Assembly (NCBI RefSeq): GCF_907164575.1
Contig: NZ_CAJQYY010000030.1
Location: 16,308 to 80,307, forward strand
DNA from: Paraburkholderia gardini
GTDB lineage: Bacteria > Pseudomonadota > Gammaproteobacteria > Burkholderiales > Burkholderiaceae
Direction of reading: 5' to 3'
DNA length: 64,000 bases
Below are positions 34,871 through 44,212 of this stretch, one piece after another. The translations under genes and the position numbers were made by a program. Below the pieces are notes generated by a model. That model ran no database searches. It was not told where the DNA came from and saw nothing but the letters and a program-made list of their open reading frames with translations. Within the stretch, counting starts at the first letter, position 1. The number at the start of each line of letters is the position of its first letter.

Positions 34871-36256
34871 TCACGCCCCCGACACCCGCCCTTCCCTGAC
34901 TGCGCCAAAGAATGCCGCATCGCCCAGCTGGCCGCCTTTCAGCACGATTTGCAGACCATCGCGCCGCGCCTCGGCGGACCACGCGCGACACAGAGGGGCG
35001 CCTGGCGCAAGTCCTGCCACGACGCTCAGCGCATCGATACCGAGCGCGCCTGCCACTTCGCCCGAGCTGTCGCCACCCGCGACCACTACACGCGGCAGAT
35101 CGAAGCGGTCGAGCAGCCGCCGCATCACCTCCGCCAATGCGTGCCCGACCATGCGCGCCGCGTCGTGGCGCGCAAGCCGTGCTGACGATGCAATGGCGTC
35201 GAAGCCGGTTACCGCCGGATCGTCCGGCCCCTCGGCGCTATGCACGATCGTGCTGATCCCCTGAGTCAACGCCTGTCCGGCCGCCGTCACGACGCGTTCG
35301 ATCTCCGCGGCGCCATCGCGCGGATCGAGCGCCCTGTGCAAATCCAGGCGCTCCGCGTGAAAACCGTGCGCGCGCGCCCAGCCGATCTGCGCGGCCGTCA
35401 CCGGCGAGCAGCTGCCGCTTGCTACAGCAATCGCCTGAACGGGTCCGGCGACGGGTAGCGATGGCGTCGGCGGTAACAGGCCGCACGCTCGCCAGTACGC
35501 CGCAAGCGCGTATTGCAAGCCCGACGACGCCGCCGTAAAGATCCCTTCACCGCGCTGCTCCCAGATCAAACGGCCCGCCGCCGCCAGCGTCTCTTCGTCG
35601 AGCACGTCGATCAGTGCCACCGGCGTGTCGGCTGCGCTCAGTGCGCGCACCCGGGTGTCGATATCGCTGCCGCGAAGCTGGATCATGTCGATCAGTTCGA
35701 TGCGGCGCGCTGTCTGCCTCGCGAGATGCAGGCGAAGATCGGCCTCGTTCATCGGCGTGACGGGATGCCGTGACATCGTCGGATGCCGGTCGAGTCTGTA
35801 GCCGGCACCATCGACCGCGGCAAACAGGTTGCCGAACATCTGATAACGCTTCAGGCGCGGCGCACCCACCACCATCGGCGACCAGCTTCCGGGCATATGC
35901 TTCACGCCGATGTCGATCGCGCGGCCGATCGACCCGACCTCCGGGGACGAATCGAACGTCGAGCAAACCTTGTATTGCAGGATCGGCGCACCGAGCGCGG
36001 CAAGGCTTGCAAATGCCTCTGGCAGTTCGTCGTCCATCCAGGTGGTCGAACGTCCACGTGAAGAGCCGGCCATGCCCACGCATCGAACTTCTGGAAATCG
36101 CGCCAGCAACTCGCGCGTGGGCTGTTGCAGACACAGCACCGTCGGCACGCCGGCGGCCGACATGGCCTCCATCGCGTCCGTCGACCCGGTGAAGTCGTCA
36201 CCGTAATACGCGAGCAGCAGCCCATCGGGCCACGTCGCCTCGCTCGTTCCGTTCAT
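34871..36256 (-). CDS. oiaK: Four-carbon acid sugar kinase family (DUF1537), probable 3-oxo-isoapionate kinase
   Basis: Kinase of 461 aa. The N-terminal substrate domain begins LLLAYYGDDFTGSTDAMEAM, the DUF1537 signature, and the C-terminal nucleotide domain has VVVAGGDSSGEVAGALGI. In D-apionate degradation, OiaK phosphorylates 3-oxo-isoapionate at O4, and its product is the substrate of a RuBisCO-like protein. Here the ATG at 36256 overlaps the stop of just such a protein by 4 bp, which supports this role over the tetronate kinases (DtnK, OtnK) of the same family. Confidence 0.82.
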   Translation of the reverse strand: MNGTSEATWPDGLLLAYYGDDFTGSTDAMEAMSAAGVPTVLCLQQPTRELLARFPEVRCVGMAGSSRGRSTTWMDDELPEAFASLAALGAPILQYKVCSTFDSSPEVGSIGRAIDIGVKHMPGSWSPMVVGAPRLKRYQMFGNLFAAVDGAGYRLDRHPTMSRHPVTPMNEADLRLHLARQTARRIELIDMIQLRGSDIDTRVRALSAADTPVALIDVLDEETLAAAGRLIWEQRGEGIFTAASSGLQYALAAYWRACGLLPPTPSLPVAGPVQAIAVASGSCSPVTAAQIGWARAHGFHAERLDLHRALDPRDGAAEIERVVTAAGQALTQGISTIVHSAEGPDDPAVTGFDAIASSARLARHDAARMVGHALAEVMRRLLDRFDLPRVVVAGGDSSGEVAGALGIDALSVVAGLAPGAPLCRAWSAEARRDGLQIVLKGGQLGDAAFFGAVREGRVSGA

Positions 36257-37497
36257 TTCCAGAACTCCAGCGCGGCGTTCAGTGCGGGATGACGTGCAGC
36301 ATGCTGCTTCAGCGGCACCCCTGCGATGGCCGCGACCCATGCCTCGCGCAACGCCTCGACGCCTGCCGCCACGCCGCCGGGATGACCGAAAATGCCGCCG
36401 CCGGCTGTATGAATCAGATCGGCGCAGCCGATCGCGGCGTACGTGTCCGCTGCCTGCAGGCCGGTCTGTCCCGAACTGAAGACGGGCATCGCCGGCATCG
36501 GCGCTTCGGGCATCACCGGCGCGAGCACCGCGCGCGCGGCGGCGATCACGCTGTCATCGGGTTCGCTGAACTTGTTGCGCAGTCCGTTCACATGCAAATG
36601 GTCGGCACCGGCAAGACGCCAGATCATTTGCCACGGCGCGTAGTCCCAGCCGAGTTCCGGGCAGCGCGACAGATACCCCCAGCCGGCGCGATGCGCGTGA
36701 ACCGGCAATTGCGAGTGGCGACGCAGTTCATGCAGACCGACGAGGCCGACGGAGTTCAGCACCGCCATCACGCACGTCCCGCCCTCGGCCAGCACGAGAT
36801 CGTGGCGACGACGCATCTGGTCCAGGTCGCCGGTCAGATTGAACGCGACCATCGCCTTCTTGCCGGTGCGATCCGCCTCCCGGTTGACCACGCGCATGAC
36901 CGCCCGCACGCGCTCGTCGAACGGACAATGCGGACCATCCGCCTGCAACTCGTCGTCCTTGATGAAGTCGATGCCGCCCGCGACGAGTTCGCGCACCTGC
37001 TGCGCGGTCTCCGCCGCCGACAGGCCCACGCTCGGTTTGATGATCGTGCCGATCAACGGTCCGTGGGTCACGCCGCTCAGCCGCCGCGTGCCTTCGATAC
37101 CGAACGCCGGCCCCGGATAGGCCGCCGCGAACGACGGCGGCAGTCTGAGCTCAGTCAGACGCAGGCCCGACACCTGGCGCAACTCGAACAGATTGCCGGC
37201 AATCGTGGACATCAGATTCGGCAACGATGGACCGATGTTCCCGATCGGCCACGACAGTTCGAGCGTGCAACGCGTGTACGTGTCCGACGCGATTCCACCC
37301 GGCAGGCTCGGCGCGCCAACCGTCTCCAGCACGGTGAGGCGCTCGACACGCGCGCCCGAACGGGCCTTCAGTTCCGGCGTTTCGTTGGGCAGCGCGACGA
37401 AGGTGCCGCTCGACTGTTCGCCGGCAATCACGTCGGCGGCGCGCTGTGGATCATCGCCCGTTTCGAGCCAGTAAGTGGCGTGGATACGTTCGCTCAC
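36253..37497 (-). CDS. RuBisCO-like protein acting on 3-oxo-isoapionate 4-phosphate
   Basis: RuBisCO large-subunit-like (form IV) protein of 414 aa. Metal-site residues match RuBisCO: carbamylatable Lys180, Asp182 and Glu183 (IDFIKDDEL), and His269-Arg270 in HAHRAGWGY. Lys154 (IIKP) is kept, but the second active-site Lys of KPK is Ser156. The phosphate-site runs SSGQTG and TAGGGIFGHPGG are present. Proteins of this branch either decarboxylate 3-oxo-isoapionate 4-phosphate (OiaX) or split it to 3-phosphoglycerate and glycolate (OiaT). No erythrulose-phosphate isomerase gene is nearby, which favours the OiaT reaction; this is inference. Confidence 0.83.
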   Translation of the reverse strand: MSERIHATYWLETGDDPQRAADVIAGEQSSGTFVALPNETPELKARSGARVERLTVLETVGAPSLPGGIASDTYTRCTLELSWPIGNIGPSLPNLMSTIAGNLFELRQVSGLRLTELRLPPSFAAAYPGPAFGIEGTRRLSGVTHGPLIGTIIKPSVGLSAAETAQQVRELVAGGIDFIKDDELQADGPHCPFDERVRAVMRVVNREADRTGKKAMVAFNLTGDLDQMRRRHDLVLAEGGTCVMAVLNSVGLVGLHELRRHSQLPVHAHRAGWGYLSRCPELGWDYAPWQMIWRLAGADHLHVNGLRNKFSEPDDSVIAAARAVLAPVMPEAPMPAMPVFSSGQTGLQAADTYAAIGCADLIHTAGGGIFGHPGGVAAGVEALREAWVAAIAGVPLKQHAARHPALNAALEFWK

Positions 37498-37548
37498 GAT
37501 ATCAGTCCCTGTTCATAAATCAGCATGCAGGCATGGTTCTCCGGTCTG

Positions 37549-38379
37549 TCAGGTAATCCGGCGAATACTCTCGGCGATCTCCGCATGATCGAACACGTTC
37601 TTCCAGTCGTCGCGCATCAGCCGCGGCTTGCCGAATTCGATCGCCTTGTTGCACGCATCGGAGAACGCGCCGGGAATTTCGTTGAAGATCACCGCGCTCA
37701 GGATGTTCATGTGGCCGAGCAGAAAGTCGCGCGCGGCTTCCCTGGGCACGCCTCGCTTCACGGTCTCGTCCATCGCTTCGCGCATCACGTACAGCAGCGT
37801 CGCGCAGACCGTTTCCGACAGCCCGGGTTCGAGCAATGCCATCTGGTCGACACTCAGTCGATACGAGCGAAGAATCGGCGCGTAGATCACCTTCGCCACA
37901 TCTTCACCGAGATCGAACGCTGCTTCCGGACCTTGCATCAGCGCGCTGGTGATCGACTGCTTCGCATACGCGCCCCCAAAGAAATCGCGGCGCGCCCTGG
38001 GATCGGCGTCGTCGTTGAAGATCAGCGGATGACACGGGTGCGCGACGAAATACGTCAGGTCGTCGCGCTTTGGCAGATGACCTGCGAACGGCGCCGCGGC
38101 ATCGAGCGTCATCACCATCGTGCCCGCCGGCAGCTTCGGCGCGATCTCGTGACTGAGCTTGCCGATCAGCGTGTCAGGTACGGCGAGAATCACCACTTGC
38201 GCGCCGTCGAGCGCTGCATCGACCGATACGCACTCGACGTTCAATTCTTCCTTGAGGCGCTTCTGTCCTGCCTCGCTCACCTCGACGTGGGCGACGCGGT
38301 AGTCGGACTTCAACAGGTTGCTGGTGAGGCGAAAGCCCATCTTTCCGCCAGCGCCGAACAGTGCGATCTTTTCTTTCAT
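37549..38379 (-). CDS. apnO: Probable D-apionate oxidoisomerase (6-phosphogluconate dehydrogenase-like fold)
   Basis: NAD(P)-binding protein of 276 aa. The Rossmann motif is FGAGGKMG (residues 8-15), followed by VVILAVPDTLIGKL and AHPCHPLIF. It belongs to the group that includes D-apionate oxidoisomerase, which oxidises D-apionate and moves its hydroxymethyl group to give 3-oxo-isoapionate. ATG at 38379 follows AGGAGG with 7-bp spacing. It sits between the MFS gene and the RuBisCO-like gene, exactly where this step is needed. Confidence 0.82.
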   Translation of the reverse strand: MKEKIALFGAGGKMGFRLTSNLLKSDYRVAHVEVSEAGQKRLKEELNVECVSVDAALDGAQVVILAVPDTLIGKLSHEIAPKLPAGTMVMTLDAAAPFAGHLPKRDDLTYFVAHPCHPLIFNDDADPRARRDFFGGAYAKQSITSALMQGPEAAFDLGEDVAKVIYAPILRSYRLSVDQMALLEPGLSETVCATLLYVMREAMDETVKRGVPREAARDFLLGHMNILSAVIFNEIPGAFSDACNKAIEFGKPRLMRDDWKNVFDHAEIAESIRRIT

Positions 38380-38420
38380 GGTGCGACCTCCTTGCATGGA
38401 TTCATTGAAATGCGCGACAG

Positions 38421-39791
38421 CTAGCCTGAATGCGATTGGGGTTCGAGCGCCGCAGGTGCAGCGCCGTCGCCGGATTGCTGCAGCCGCGAGTTACTGCAGA
38501 ACGCGAAAGCGAGTCCCGCGCTAACCAGCATCAGTGCGCCGACGACAAACATGGGCATGTGATAGGAACCCGTGGCGTCCTTGACTGCGCCAGTCAGATA
38601 CGGCGCGACGAAGCCCGCGAGATTGCCGATGGTGTTGATCAGCGCAATGCCCGCGGCGGCGGCGGCGCCGGACAGGAAACGCGCGGGCAGTGCCCAGAAG
38701 TTCGGCAGCGCGGAAAAGATCGCGCAAGCGGTGACGGTGATCACCGCGACGGTGGCCGCCGGCGATTGCATGTACAGCGCGACCGGGATGCTCGCCGCGC
38801 CGATCAGCGCCGGCACACCGATGTGCCAGGCACGTACGCCGTGTTTCGTCGCGTTGCGGCTCCAGAAAAACAGTGCGATTGCGGCGGGCAGATACGGAAT
38901 GGCCGTGATCAAGCCTTTCTGGAACACGTTGAAATGCGTGCCGAACTGGCCTTCGAAGCCGCCGATGATCGTCGGAAGGAAAAATGCCAGCGCGTAGAGA
39001 CCGTAGATCAGGCCGAAATACATCAGCGCGAACATCCAGACGCGGCCGCTTCTGAGCGCGGCAAACGCATGCATCGAGTGCGGTGTGGAAGCGTCGGCGC
39101 GGACGCGCTCCTCCGCTTCGAGTTCGGCGGTGAGCCAGGTTTTCTCGGCGGGTGTCAGCCAGCGCGCCTGCGATGGACGGTCAGCCAGATAAAACCATGC
39201 CACGACGCCGATCACGATGGCCGGCACAGCGACACCGAAGAACATCACACGCCAGCCCGCGAGCCCGAGCACGCCATGCGCCTCGATCAGCAAGGCGGCG
39301 ACGGGCGCACCGATCACGATCGTCAGCGGTTGCGCCAGGTAGAAGAGCGCGAGGATGTGGCTGCGATATCGCGCGGGCACCCACATGCTGAGGAACAGGA
39401 TGGCGCCCGGGAAAAATCCCGCCTCGGCGACGCCGAGCAGGAAACGCAACGTGTACAGACCGGGAATGCTGCTGACCCACGTGAACAGCAGCGCGACGAT
39501 GCCCCACGACACCATGATCCGCGCCAGCCAGCGACGGGCGCCGAACTTGTGCAAGGCGAGGTTGCTCGGAATTTCCAGCACGATGTAGCCGATGAAAAAC
39601 ACGCCGGCTGCGAGCCCGAACTGCGCGGCGCTCAAGCCGAGATCCTTCGTCATGCCGTTCGGACCGGCGAACGAGATCGCCGTGCGGTCGAGAAAATTGA
39701 TAAAGAACATCAACGCCACGAACGGCACCAGCCGGATCGACACCTTGCGTATGGCCGATCGTTCGATGGGATCCACAGGTACGGTTTGCAT
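38421..39791 (-). CDS. MFS transporter of the ACS family, possible D-apionate carrier
   Basis: Inner-membrane carrier of 456 aa with 12-helix MFS hydrophobicity. The first helix FFINFLDRTAISFAGPNGM and the loop RFLLGVAEAGFFPGAILFLS identify the ACS family. ATG at 39791 follows GGAGG with 8-bp spacing. It heads the unit MFS-apnO-RLP-oiaK, with a GntR operator candidate at 39844. Because the sugar has its own ABC importer, this carrier may import the acid D-apionate directly. Confidence 0.83.
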   Translation of the reverse strand: MQTVPVDPIERSAIRKVSIRLVPFVALMFFINFLDRTAISFAGPNGMTKDLGLSAAQFGLAAGVFFIGYIVLEIPSNLALHKFGARRWLARIMVSWGIVALLFTWVSSIPGLYTLRFLLGVAEAGFFPGAILFLSMWVPARYRSHILALFYLAQPLTIVIGAPVAALLIEAHGVLGLAGWRVMFFGVAVPAIVIGVVAWFYLADRPSQARWLTPAEKTWLTAELEAEERVRADASTPHSMHAFAALRSGRVWMFALMYFGLIYGLYALAFFLPTIIGGFEGQFGTHFNVFQKGLITAIPYLPAAIALFFWSRNATKHGVRAWHIGVPALIGAASIPVALYMQSPAATVAVITVTACAIFSALPNFWALPARFLSGAAAAAGIALINTIGNLAGFVAPYLTGAVKDATGSYHMPMFVVGALMLVSAGLAFAFCSNSRLQQSGDGAAPAALEPQSHSG

Positions 39792-39843
39792 CTCACATCC
39801 TCCAGGCTGGCCGCCTTTCGTGCACATCACTCATGTGATGAAC

Positions 39844-39862
39844 TGGTATGATGAGTAGACCA
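39844..39862. promoter_or_regulatory. GntR operator candidate B, MFS-apnO promoter
   Basis: TGGTATGATGAGTAGACCA, arms TGGT and ACCA with an 11-base spacer, 53-71 bp upstream of the MFS start. AACTGGTATGATGA (39841-39854) recurs exactly, inverted, at 47541-47554. A second inverted repeat, CATCAC-TCAT-GTGATG, lies at 39825-39840. Confidence 0.63.
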
Positions 39863-39974
39863 TCATGCTTGAAATTTAGACACTGGGGTATTCACCAAGT
39901 AAGTTTCATCAGCAAGAAAAGCGGGCATCGGTCGTTCCGCCATCACGCGTTTTCGCGTTGACGTCGACAGCCGG

Positions 39975-41996
39975 TCAGGAAGATGAACGTCGGGCTTCGT
40001 ATGGCGGGAAATCCCGTCCAAAAGGTGTCAGCCCGGAAGCGATCTGGACGCAGGCAAATGGATCGAGGGCGAAGGTGTCGCACCCGGTGCTGATGGGGTC
40101 CGCCAGTACGCGCCCGACGCGCGCCTTCGCCGCCGACGATTCGTCGAGCGTCGCGACGCCCAGTTCACCCATCCTGTTCCCGCAACCGGAATCCAGCCGC
40201 ACCGTGCGTTTCTCCGGCGTCAGATTGGCGATGATCAGGCGCAGGCGTCCCCCGGCGTCCCGCGCCCCGAAGCACGCAACGTCCCGAGGTCTTTCGGAGC
40301 GGCACTGCAACCGGCTTCTACCCGCCATCCGCGCCAGCGCAGCCGCGACATGAAATACCGGGTAGCGCGCCGGATCCGTGGCGCTATCGGCCAGCCCACC
40401 GGCCAGCCCACGCGGTCCTGTCAACGCGCCGAGAGTTAGACACTCGAGCGCGGCGCCTTCCAGCGCCATCGCATAACCCGCCAGCCAGGCGGCGCCAAAC
40501 AGACCGCGCTGACGTGGGTCGTCACCGGCCATCGCCACGCGCGCACCTTGCGGATTGGGCATCACGCGCGAACCATACGGGTTCTGTCGCATGCCGATCG
40601 ATACCGGTCCGATCGCATACGGCTGCGTGCCGATCAACGCGCGACACGAGCGCGTTATATGCGGGATCGCCTCCAGCGTTTCCATTACGCTGCGATCGTC
40701 GGCTGCGTGAACGATTGGACAGGTTGCATGCGTGACCCAATCGACCCGATCCAGTGGCGGCCGCTTCCGGTTGAGTTCCGTGAAGTAACTCAGCATCCCG
40801 CCGCCCAGACGCAAATCCGGAAACGCCCGACGGCAGGCGCGGTACACATCGTCCAGCGACGGGCACGGCGGGCTGCTGCTCCCCGGCGGATTCGACTGCC
40901 GGTGTACGGACGGACTGACGACGATGCCGGTCAACGCGAGCCCGGCCTGCCGGATCTGTACCGCAATCGATTGCAATTCCTCTTCAGGAGCGCCGACGCC
41001 GGGCAGCGCGCATTCAAGCACGGCCGCAATCCCGGCGCGACGCTGGAATTGCGCGAACCGGTCGAGCTCCGCCTGACCGTGACCGGCGAGCGGATCGAAG
41101 TGCAGCGTCAGTTGCTGCGGCGCGAGTTCGGCCAGCAACGGCAGATTCGCAAACGCCGCGTCGATCTCATCGGGTGCAATCGCGACGCCGAGAGCGGGCA
41201 TGGGTTCGTTCATGCCGTGCAGGTCGATCAGGACTTTGCATTCCCGATGCGGCACTGCCGGCAACGCGGGCGATTGCTCCCGCGCGGCTTCGATCTGAAG
41301 ACGCACCGACTGCTCGTGCGTCGAGCCCGCGTCCATCGTATAGGGCCACGGCAGTTCGAGCGGCCGCGAGTAAGTCTTGAACGACGCGTCCGACCAGTTG
41401 CGCTGGTCTTCCATTTCGAAGACGTCACCCGTGAAAGAGCAGCGTACGTTCAGCCCTGACGCAGGCGAATGCTCGATCGTGCGGATGTCCTTGAACGGTT
41501 GCCACGGATCGATCAATGCGGGAAACGACGACGCGTCGACCGTGCCGTCGCCATGCCCGACGCGCGCCGCCGCGCCCGCCACGCCGTCGACCGGATGCAG
41601 AACCACGAAGCCGCAGCGCGCGGCAAGAAAGTCGGTTTGCGCCGTCGCGCGCGCGCGGAATTCGAGCGCGCCGTCAGCGTCGCAATCAATCGTGACCGCA
41701 CAGGTCAGGACGTGGCCGTCGGGATTCGTGCATTCGGCGGTGTACGAGACACGGAAGCGTTCCGCATGCGAGTCGACTTCGATGTCGCGTATCACGGGCC
41801 GGCAGGTGCCCCAATCCCGGTCGCGCACGAGCCAGGCGATCGCCCGTATGACTTCGGTGCCCCGATAACGGATATCGCGCAACGCGCCGTCGACGAGCAT
41901 CGTGGACCACGGTCCGGTCGCCAGAGTCTGCCCTTGCGCTTCGATCTGCGAGGTGCCGTAATACACGTGCGCGAGCGCGGTCTCACGATCATTCAT
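39975..41996 (-). CDS. apnL: D-apionate lactonase
   Basis: Protein of 673 aa recognised as ApnL-like: it hydrolyses D-apionolactone, made by D-apiose dehydrogenase, to D-apionate. Recognisable parts are the N-terminal HVYYGTSQIEAQGQTLATGP and LVRDRDWGTC, ECKVLIDLHGMNEPMP in the middle, and WVTHATCPIVHAADDRSVME. No classical lactonase motif is visible, so the call rests on family recognition and context. ATG at 41996 overlaps the dehydrogenase stop by 4 bp; an open frame to 42233 reads through that gene and is not supported. Confidence 0.82.
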   Translation of the reverse strand: MNDRETALAHVYYGTSQIEAQGQTLATGPWSTMLVDGALRDIRYRGTEVIRAIAWLVRDRDWGTCRPVIRDIEVDSHAERFRVSYTAECTNPDGHVLTCAVTIDCDADGALEFRARATAQTDFLAARCGFVVLHPVDGVAGAAARVGHGDGTVDASSFPALIDPWQPFKDIRTIEHSPASGLNVRCSFTGDVFEMEDQRNWSDASFKTYSRPLELPWPYTMDAGSTHEQSVRLQIEAAREQSPALPAVPHRECKVLIDLHGMNEPMPALGVAIAPDEIDAAFANLPLLAELAPQQLTLHFDPLAGHGQAELDRFAQFQRRAGIAAVLECALPGVGAPEEELQSIAVQIRQAGLALTGIVVSPSVHRQSNPPGSSSPPCPSLDDVYRACRRAFPDLRLGGGMLSYFTELNRKRPPLDRVDWVTHATCPIVHAADDRSVMETLEAIPHITRSCRALIGTQPYAIGPVSIGMRQNPYGSRVMPNPQGARVAMAGDDPRQRGLFGAAWLAGYAMALEGAALECLTLGALTGPRGLAGGLADSATDPARYPVFHVAAALARMAGRSRLQCRSERPRDVACFGARDAGGRLRLIIANLTPEKRTVRLDSGCGNRMGELGVATLDESSAAKARVGRVLADPISTGCDTFALDPFACVQIASGLTPFGRDFPPYEARRSSS

Positions 41997-43093
41997 CGCG
42001 ACACCGCGCTCAACGAACCGGACGTGTCCACGGTCGCTTCTTCTTCGAGCGACTTCAACGTCACCGTTCGACCTTCGCGCGCGGAAAGATAAGTTGCTTC
42101 GACCAGCGTGAGTGTCTTCAGATTGTCGCGGCCGCTCGTCGCCGGTTCGCATCCATTGCGAAGGCATTCGATCCAGTGCCGCTGAATGTTCAGGACGCTG
42201 CCCTGAATGGCCTCCCAGGGCGCGGATGCCCACGCCAACGGCGGCGGCGTCACGGTTTGCCTGTGCGTGCCGTCACGGTTGTGGATCTCCAGTTGATAGT
42301 CCGCCGACAATCGCAGCGTGCCGTCCGCACCATCCACTTCGATCAACGTCTGCGGAAACAGCTCCTGCACGCGCCGCGATGCATAGCTGCAGTCCACCAC
42401 GCTCGTCACGCCGGACTCATGCGTCAGCAGAATCGTCGCGACGTCTTCACCGGCGATTGCAGGATTCACCCGCGAGGTGGTCGCACTGAGGCGTTCGACG
42501 TCGCCAAACAGGAACCGTGCAATATCGAGGACATGAATGCCAAGATCTTCGACGATGAAGCGCTCGTTCCGCGCGAGATACGGTTGTCCGCTGAACACGT
42601 CGAACGCTGAACGAAACGATACCCTGCCCCAGAACGGCGCGCCAATCAGACCGTCTTGAAGCGCGCGGCCCACGGCCTGAATGGCAGGCTGCCAGCGAAA
42701 GTTCTCATGGACCATCAACGGCACACCGGCCTGATCGCACGCGGCAACCATCGCGCGTGCATCGGCTAGTGTCAACGCGAACGGCTTCTGGCAGATCGTC
42801 GCGACGCCTGCATGTGCCGCCATTTCGACGAGCAGGCGGTGGCTCGGCGCGGTCGTGGCGATGTCGACGAAATCCAGTTTCTCCGCGCTCAACATCGCCG
42901 CTGCGTCCGTGTATAAACGCTCGATACCGAACGCCTGCCCGGTTGCCTGTAACCGCTCGCTATCCGCGTCGCACAGCGCGACGATTTCAGCGGTGTCGAT
43001 GTCCTGCCAGGCATGCAGATGGTTTCGCGAGAAGAACCCGCATCCGGTCAACCCGCCCCTGAAGCGCTTCGCCCCCGCGTTTTTTGCGTTCAT
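41993..43093 (-). CDS. apsD: Gfo/Idh/MocA oxidoreductase, probable D-apiose dehydrogenase
   Basis: NAD(P)-dependent dehydrogenase of 366 aa. The Rossmann start is GGLTGCGFFSRNHLHAW, Lys103 lies in QKPFAL (EKP in most members) and catalytic-type Asp183/His187 are in EDLGIHVLDIARF. It would oxidise D-apiose at C1 to the lactone. It starts 3 bp after the permease stop and overlaps the lactonase, linking import directly to the first two steps. Other aldose or inositol dehydrogenase roles are possible for the family but less consistent with the neighbours. Confidence 0.83.
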   Translation of the reverse strand: MNAKNAGAKRFRGGLTGCGFFSRNHLHAWQDIDTAEIVALCDADSERLQATGQAFGIERLYTDAAAMLSAEKLDFVDIATTAPSHRLLVEMAAHAGVATICQKPFALTLADARAMVAACDQAGVPLMVHENFRWQPAIQAVGRALQDGLIGAPFWGRVSFRSAFDVFSGQPYLARNERFIVEDLGIHVLDIARFLFGDVERLSATTSRVNPAIAGEDVATILLTHESGVTSVVDCSYASRRVQELFPQTLIEVDGADGTLRLSADYQLEIHNRDGTHRQTVTPPPLAWASAPWEAIQGSVLNIQRHWIECLRNGCEPATSGRDNLKTLTLVEATYLSAREGRTVTLKSLEEEATVDTSGSLSAVSR

Positions 43094-43096
43094 CGT

Positions 43097-44164
43097 TCAT
43101 GCTCCCGTCGCGGCCTGCTTCTGCAAGGCGAAGCGTTGCTGTACCCGCCGCTGTACCTGGTCGACGACCACCGCCGCCACGATCACCACACCCTTGATGA
43201 CCGTCTGCCAGAACGAGCTGACGCCCATCATCACAAGCCCGTCGGACAGAATGCCGATCACGAATGCACCGATGATCGTGCCGCCGATCCGGCCCCGGCC
43301 GCCCGACATCGACGTTCCGCCCAGCACGGCCGCCGCGATCGCGTTGAGTTCGAATGTCTCGCCGCTCAGCGGATGCGACGCAACCAGTTCGGATGAAATG
43401 ATCAGCCCGACGATCGCCGCGCAAAAGCCCGAGAACATGTAGACGAACATCTTCACGCGATTGACGCGCACACCGGAGAGTTGCGCCGCGCGCTCGTTGC
43501 TGCCGATCGCATAGATCTGCCGCCCAAGCGGCGTGCGTGCCGCAAGATAGGCCGCGAATACGCCGACTACGACCAGCAGCCAGACCGTCAAAGGGATGCC
43601 GAGGATGGACGCGCTGCCAAGGATCGGAAAACCTGTCGTGCCGTAATCCGGATTGCCCGTGAGGTTGGGAAACGTCTCGCCACCCGATGACAGCAGCGCC
43701 GCGCCGCGCGCGATATACAGCGTGCCGAGTGTGGCGATGAACGGCGCGACGTTCAGGCGGGTGATCAGCAGACCGTTCAACGCGCCGACCGCGACACCCG
43801 ATAGCAGCGCGACGCAGATCACCTCGGGCACGCTGAGGTAAAGGGTGTAGCTGCTGCCGACCGGAATGCCGTTCAGAATCAGGCCGCCCGCCACCATCCC
43901 CGAAAGACCGACAATCGAGCCGACCGACAGATCGATGCCGCCGGTCACGATGACGAACGTCATGCCGATCGCGAGGAACGCGTTGAGCGCTACGTGACGC
44001 GACATGATCAGCATGTTCTCGATGCTGAGAAAATTATGCGCCGCGAACGAAAAGAAAATAACGACCGCAAAGAGCGCGATGAACGTCCGCAGCTTGAGCA
44101 GGACTAGAAGCGGCGCTTCTCCGAAATTCGCACCGGGTGCAGCGCTTTTTATGGCCAGGGTCAT
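43097..44164 (-). CDS. Sugar ABC transporter permease (RbsC-like), apiose importer
   Basis: Inner-membrane permease of 355 aa of the BPD_transp_2 family. FVIVTGGIDLSVGSIVGLSGM and AAAVLGGTSMSGGRGRIGG are family marks. ATG at 44164 has GGAG 9 bp upstream, and the in-frame ATG at 44179 overlaps that ribosome-binding site. It lies between the ATPase gene and the D-apiose dehydrogenase gene in one operon. Confidence 0.88.
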   Translation of the reverse strand: MTLAIKSAAPGANFGEAPLLVLLKLRTFIALFAVVIFFSFAAHNFLSIENMLIMSRHVALNAFLAIGMTFVIVTGGIDLSVGSIVGLSGMVAGGLILNGIPVGSSYTLYLSVPEVICVALLSGVAVGALNGLLITRLNVAPFIATLGTLYIARGAALLSSGGETFPNLTGNPDYGTTGFPILGSASILGIPLTVWLLVVVGVFAAYLAARTPLGRQIYAIGSNERAAQLSGVRVNRVKMFVYMFSGFCAAIVGLIISSELVASHPLSGETFELNAIAAAVLGGTSMSGGRGRIGGTIIGAFVIGILSDGLVMMGVSSFWQTVIKGVVIVAAVVVDQVQRRVQQRFALQKQAATGA

Positions 44165-44212
44165 GAACGGGATCTCCATTAATACGGTCAGGCCGGCATG
44201 CGTCGCGCCAGA

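Noticed and set aside
38430..39851. 473-codon open frame opposite the MFS gene
   Set aside because: Charged, repetitive composition, no family; the MFS gene is real.
41997..42233. 79-residue N-terminal extension of the apionate lactonase
   Set aside because: It lies inside the dehydrogenase gene; the 4-bp overlap start at 41996 is normal for this operon.
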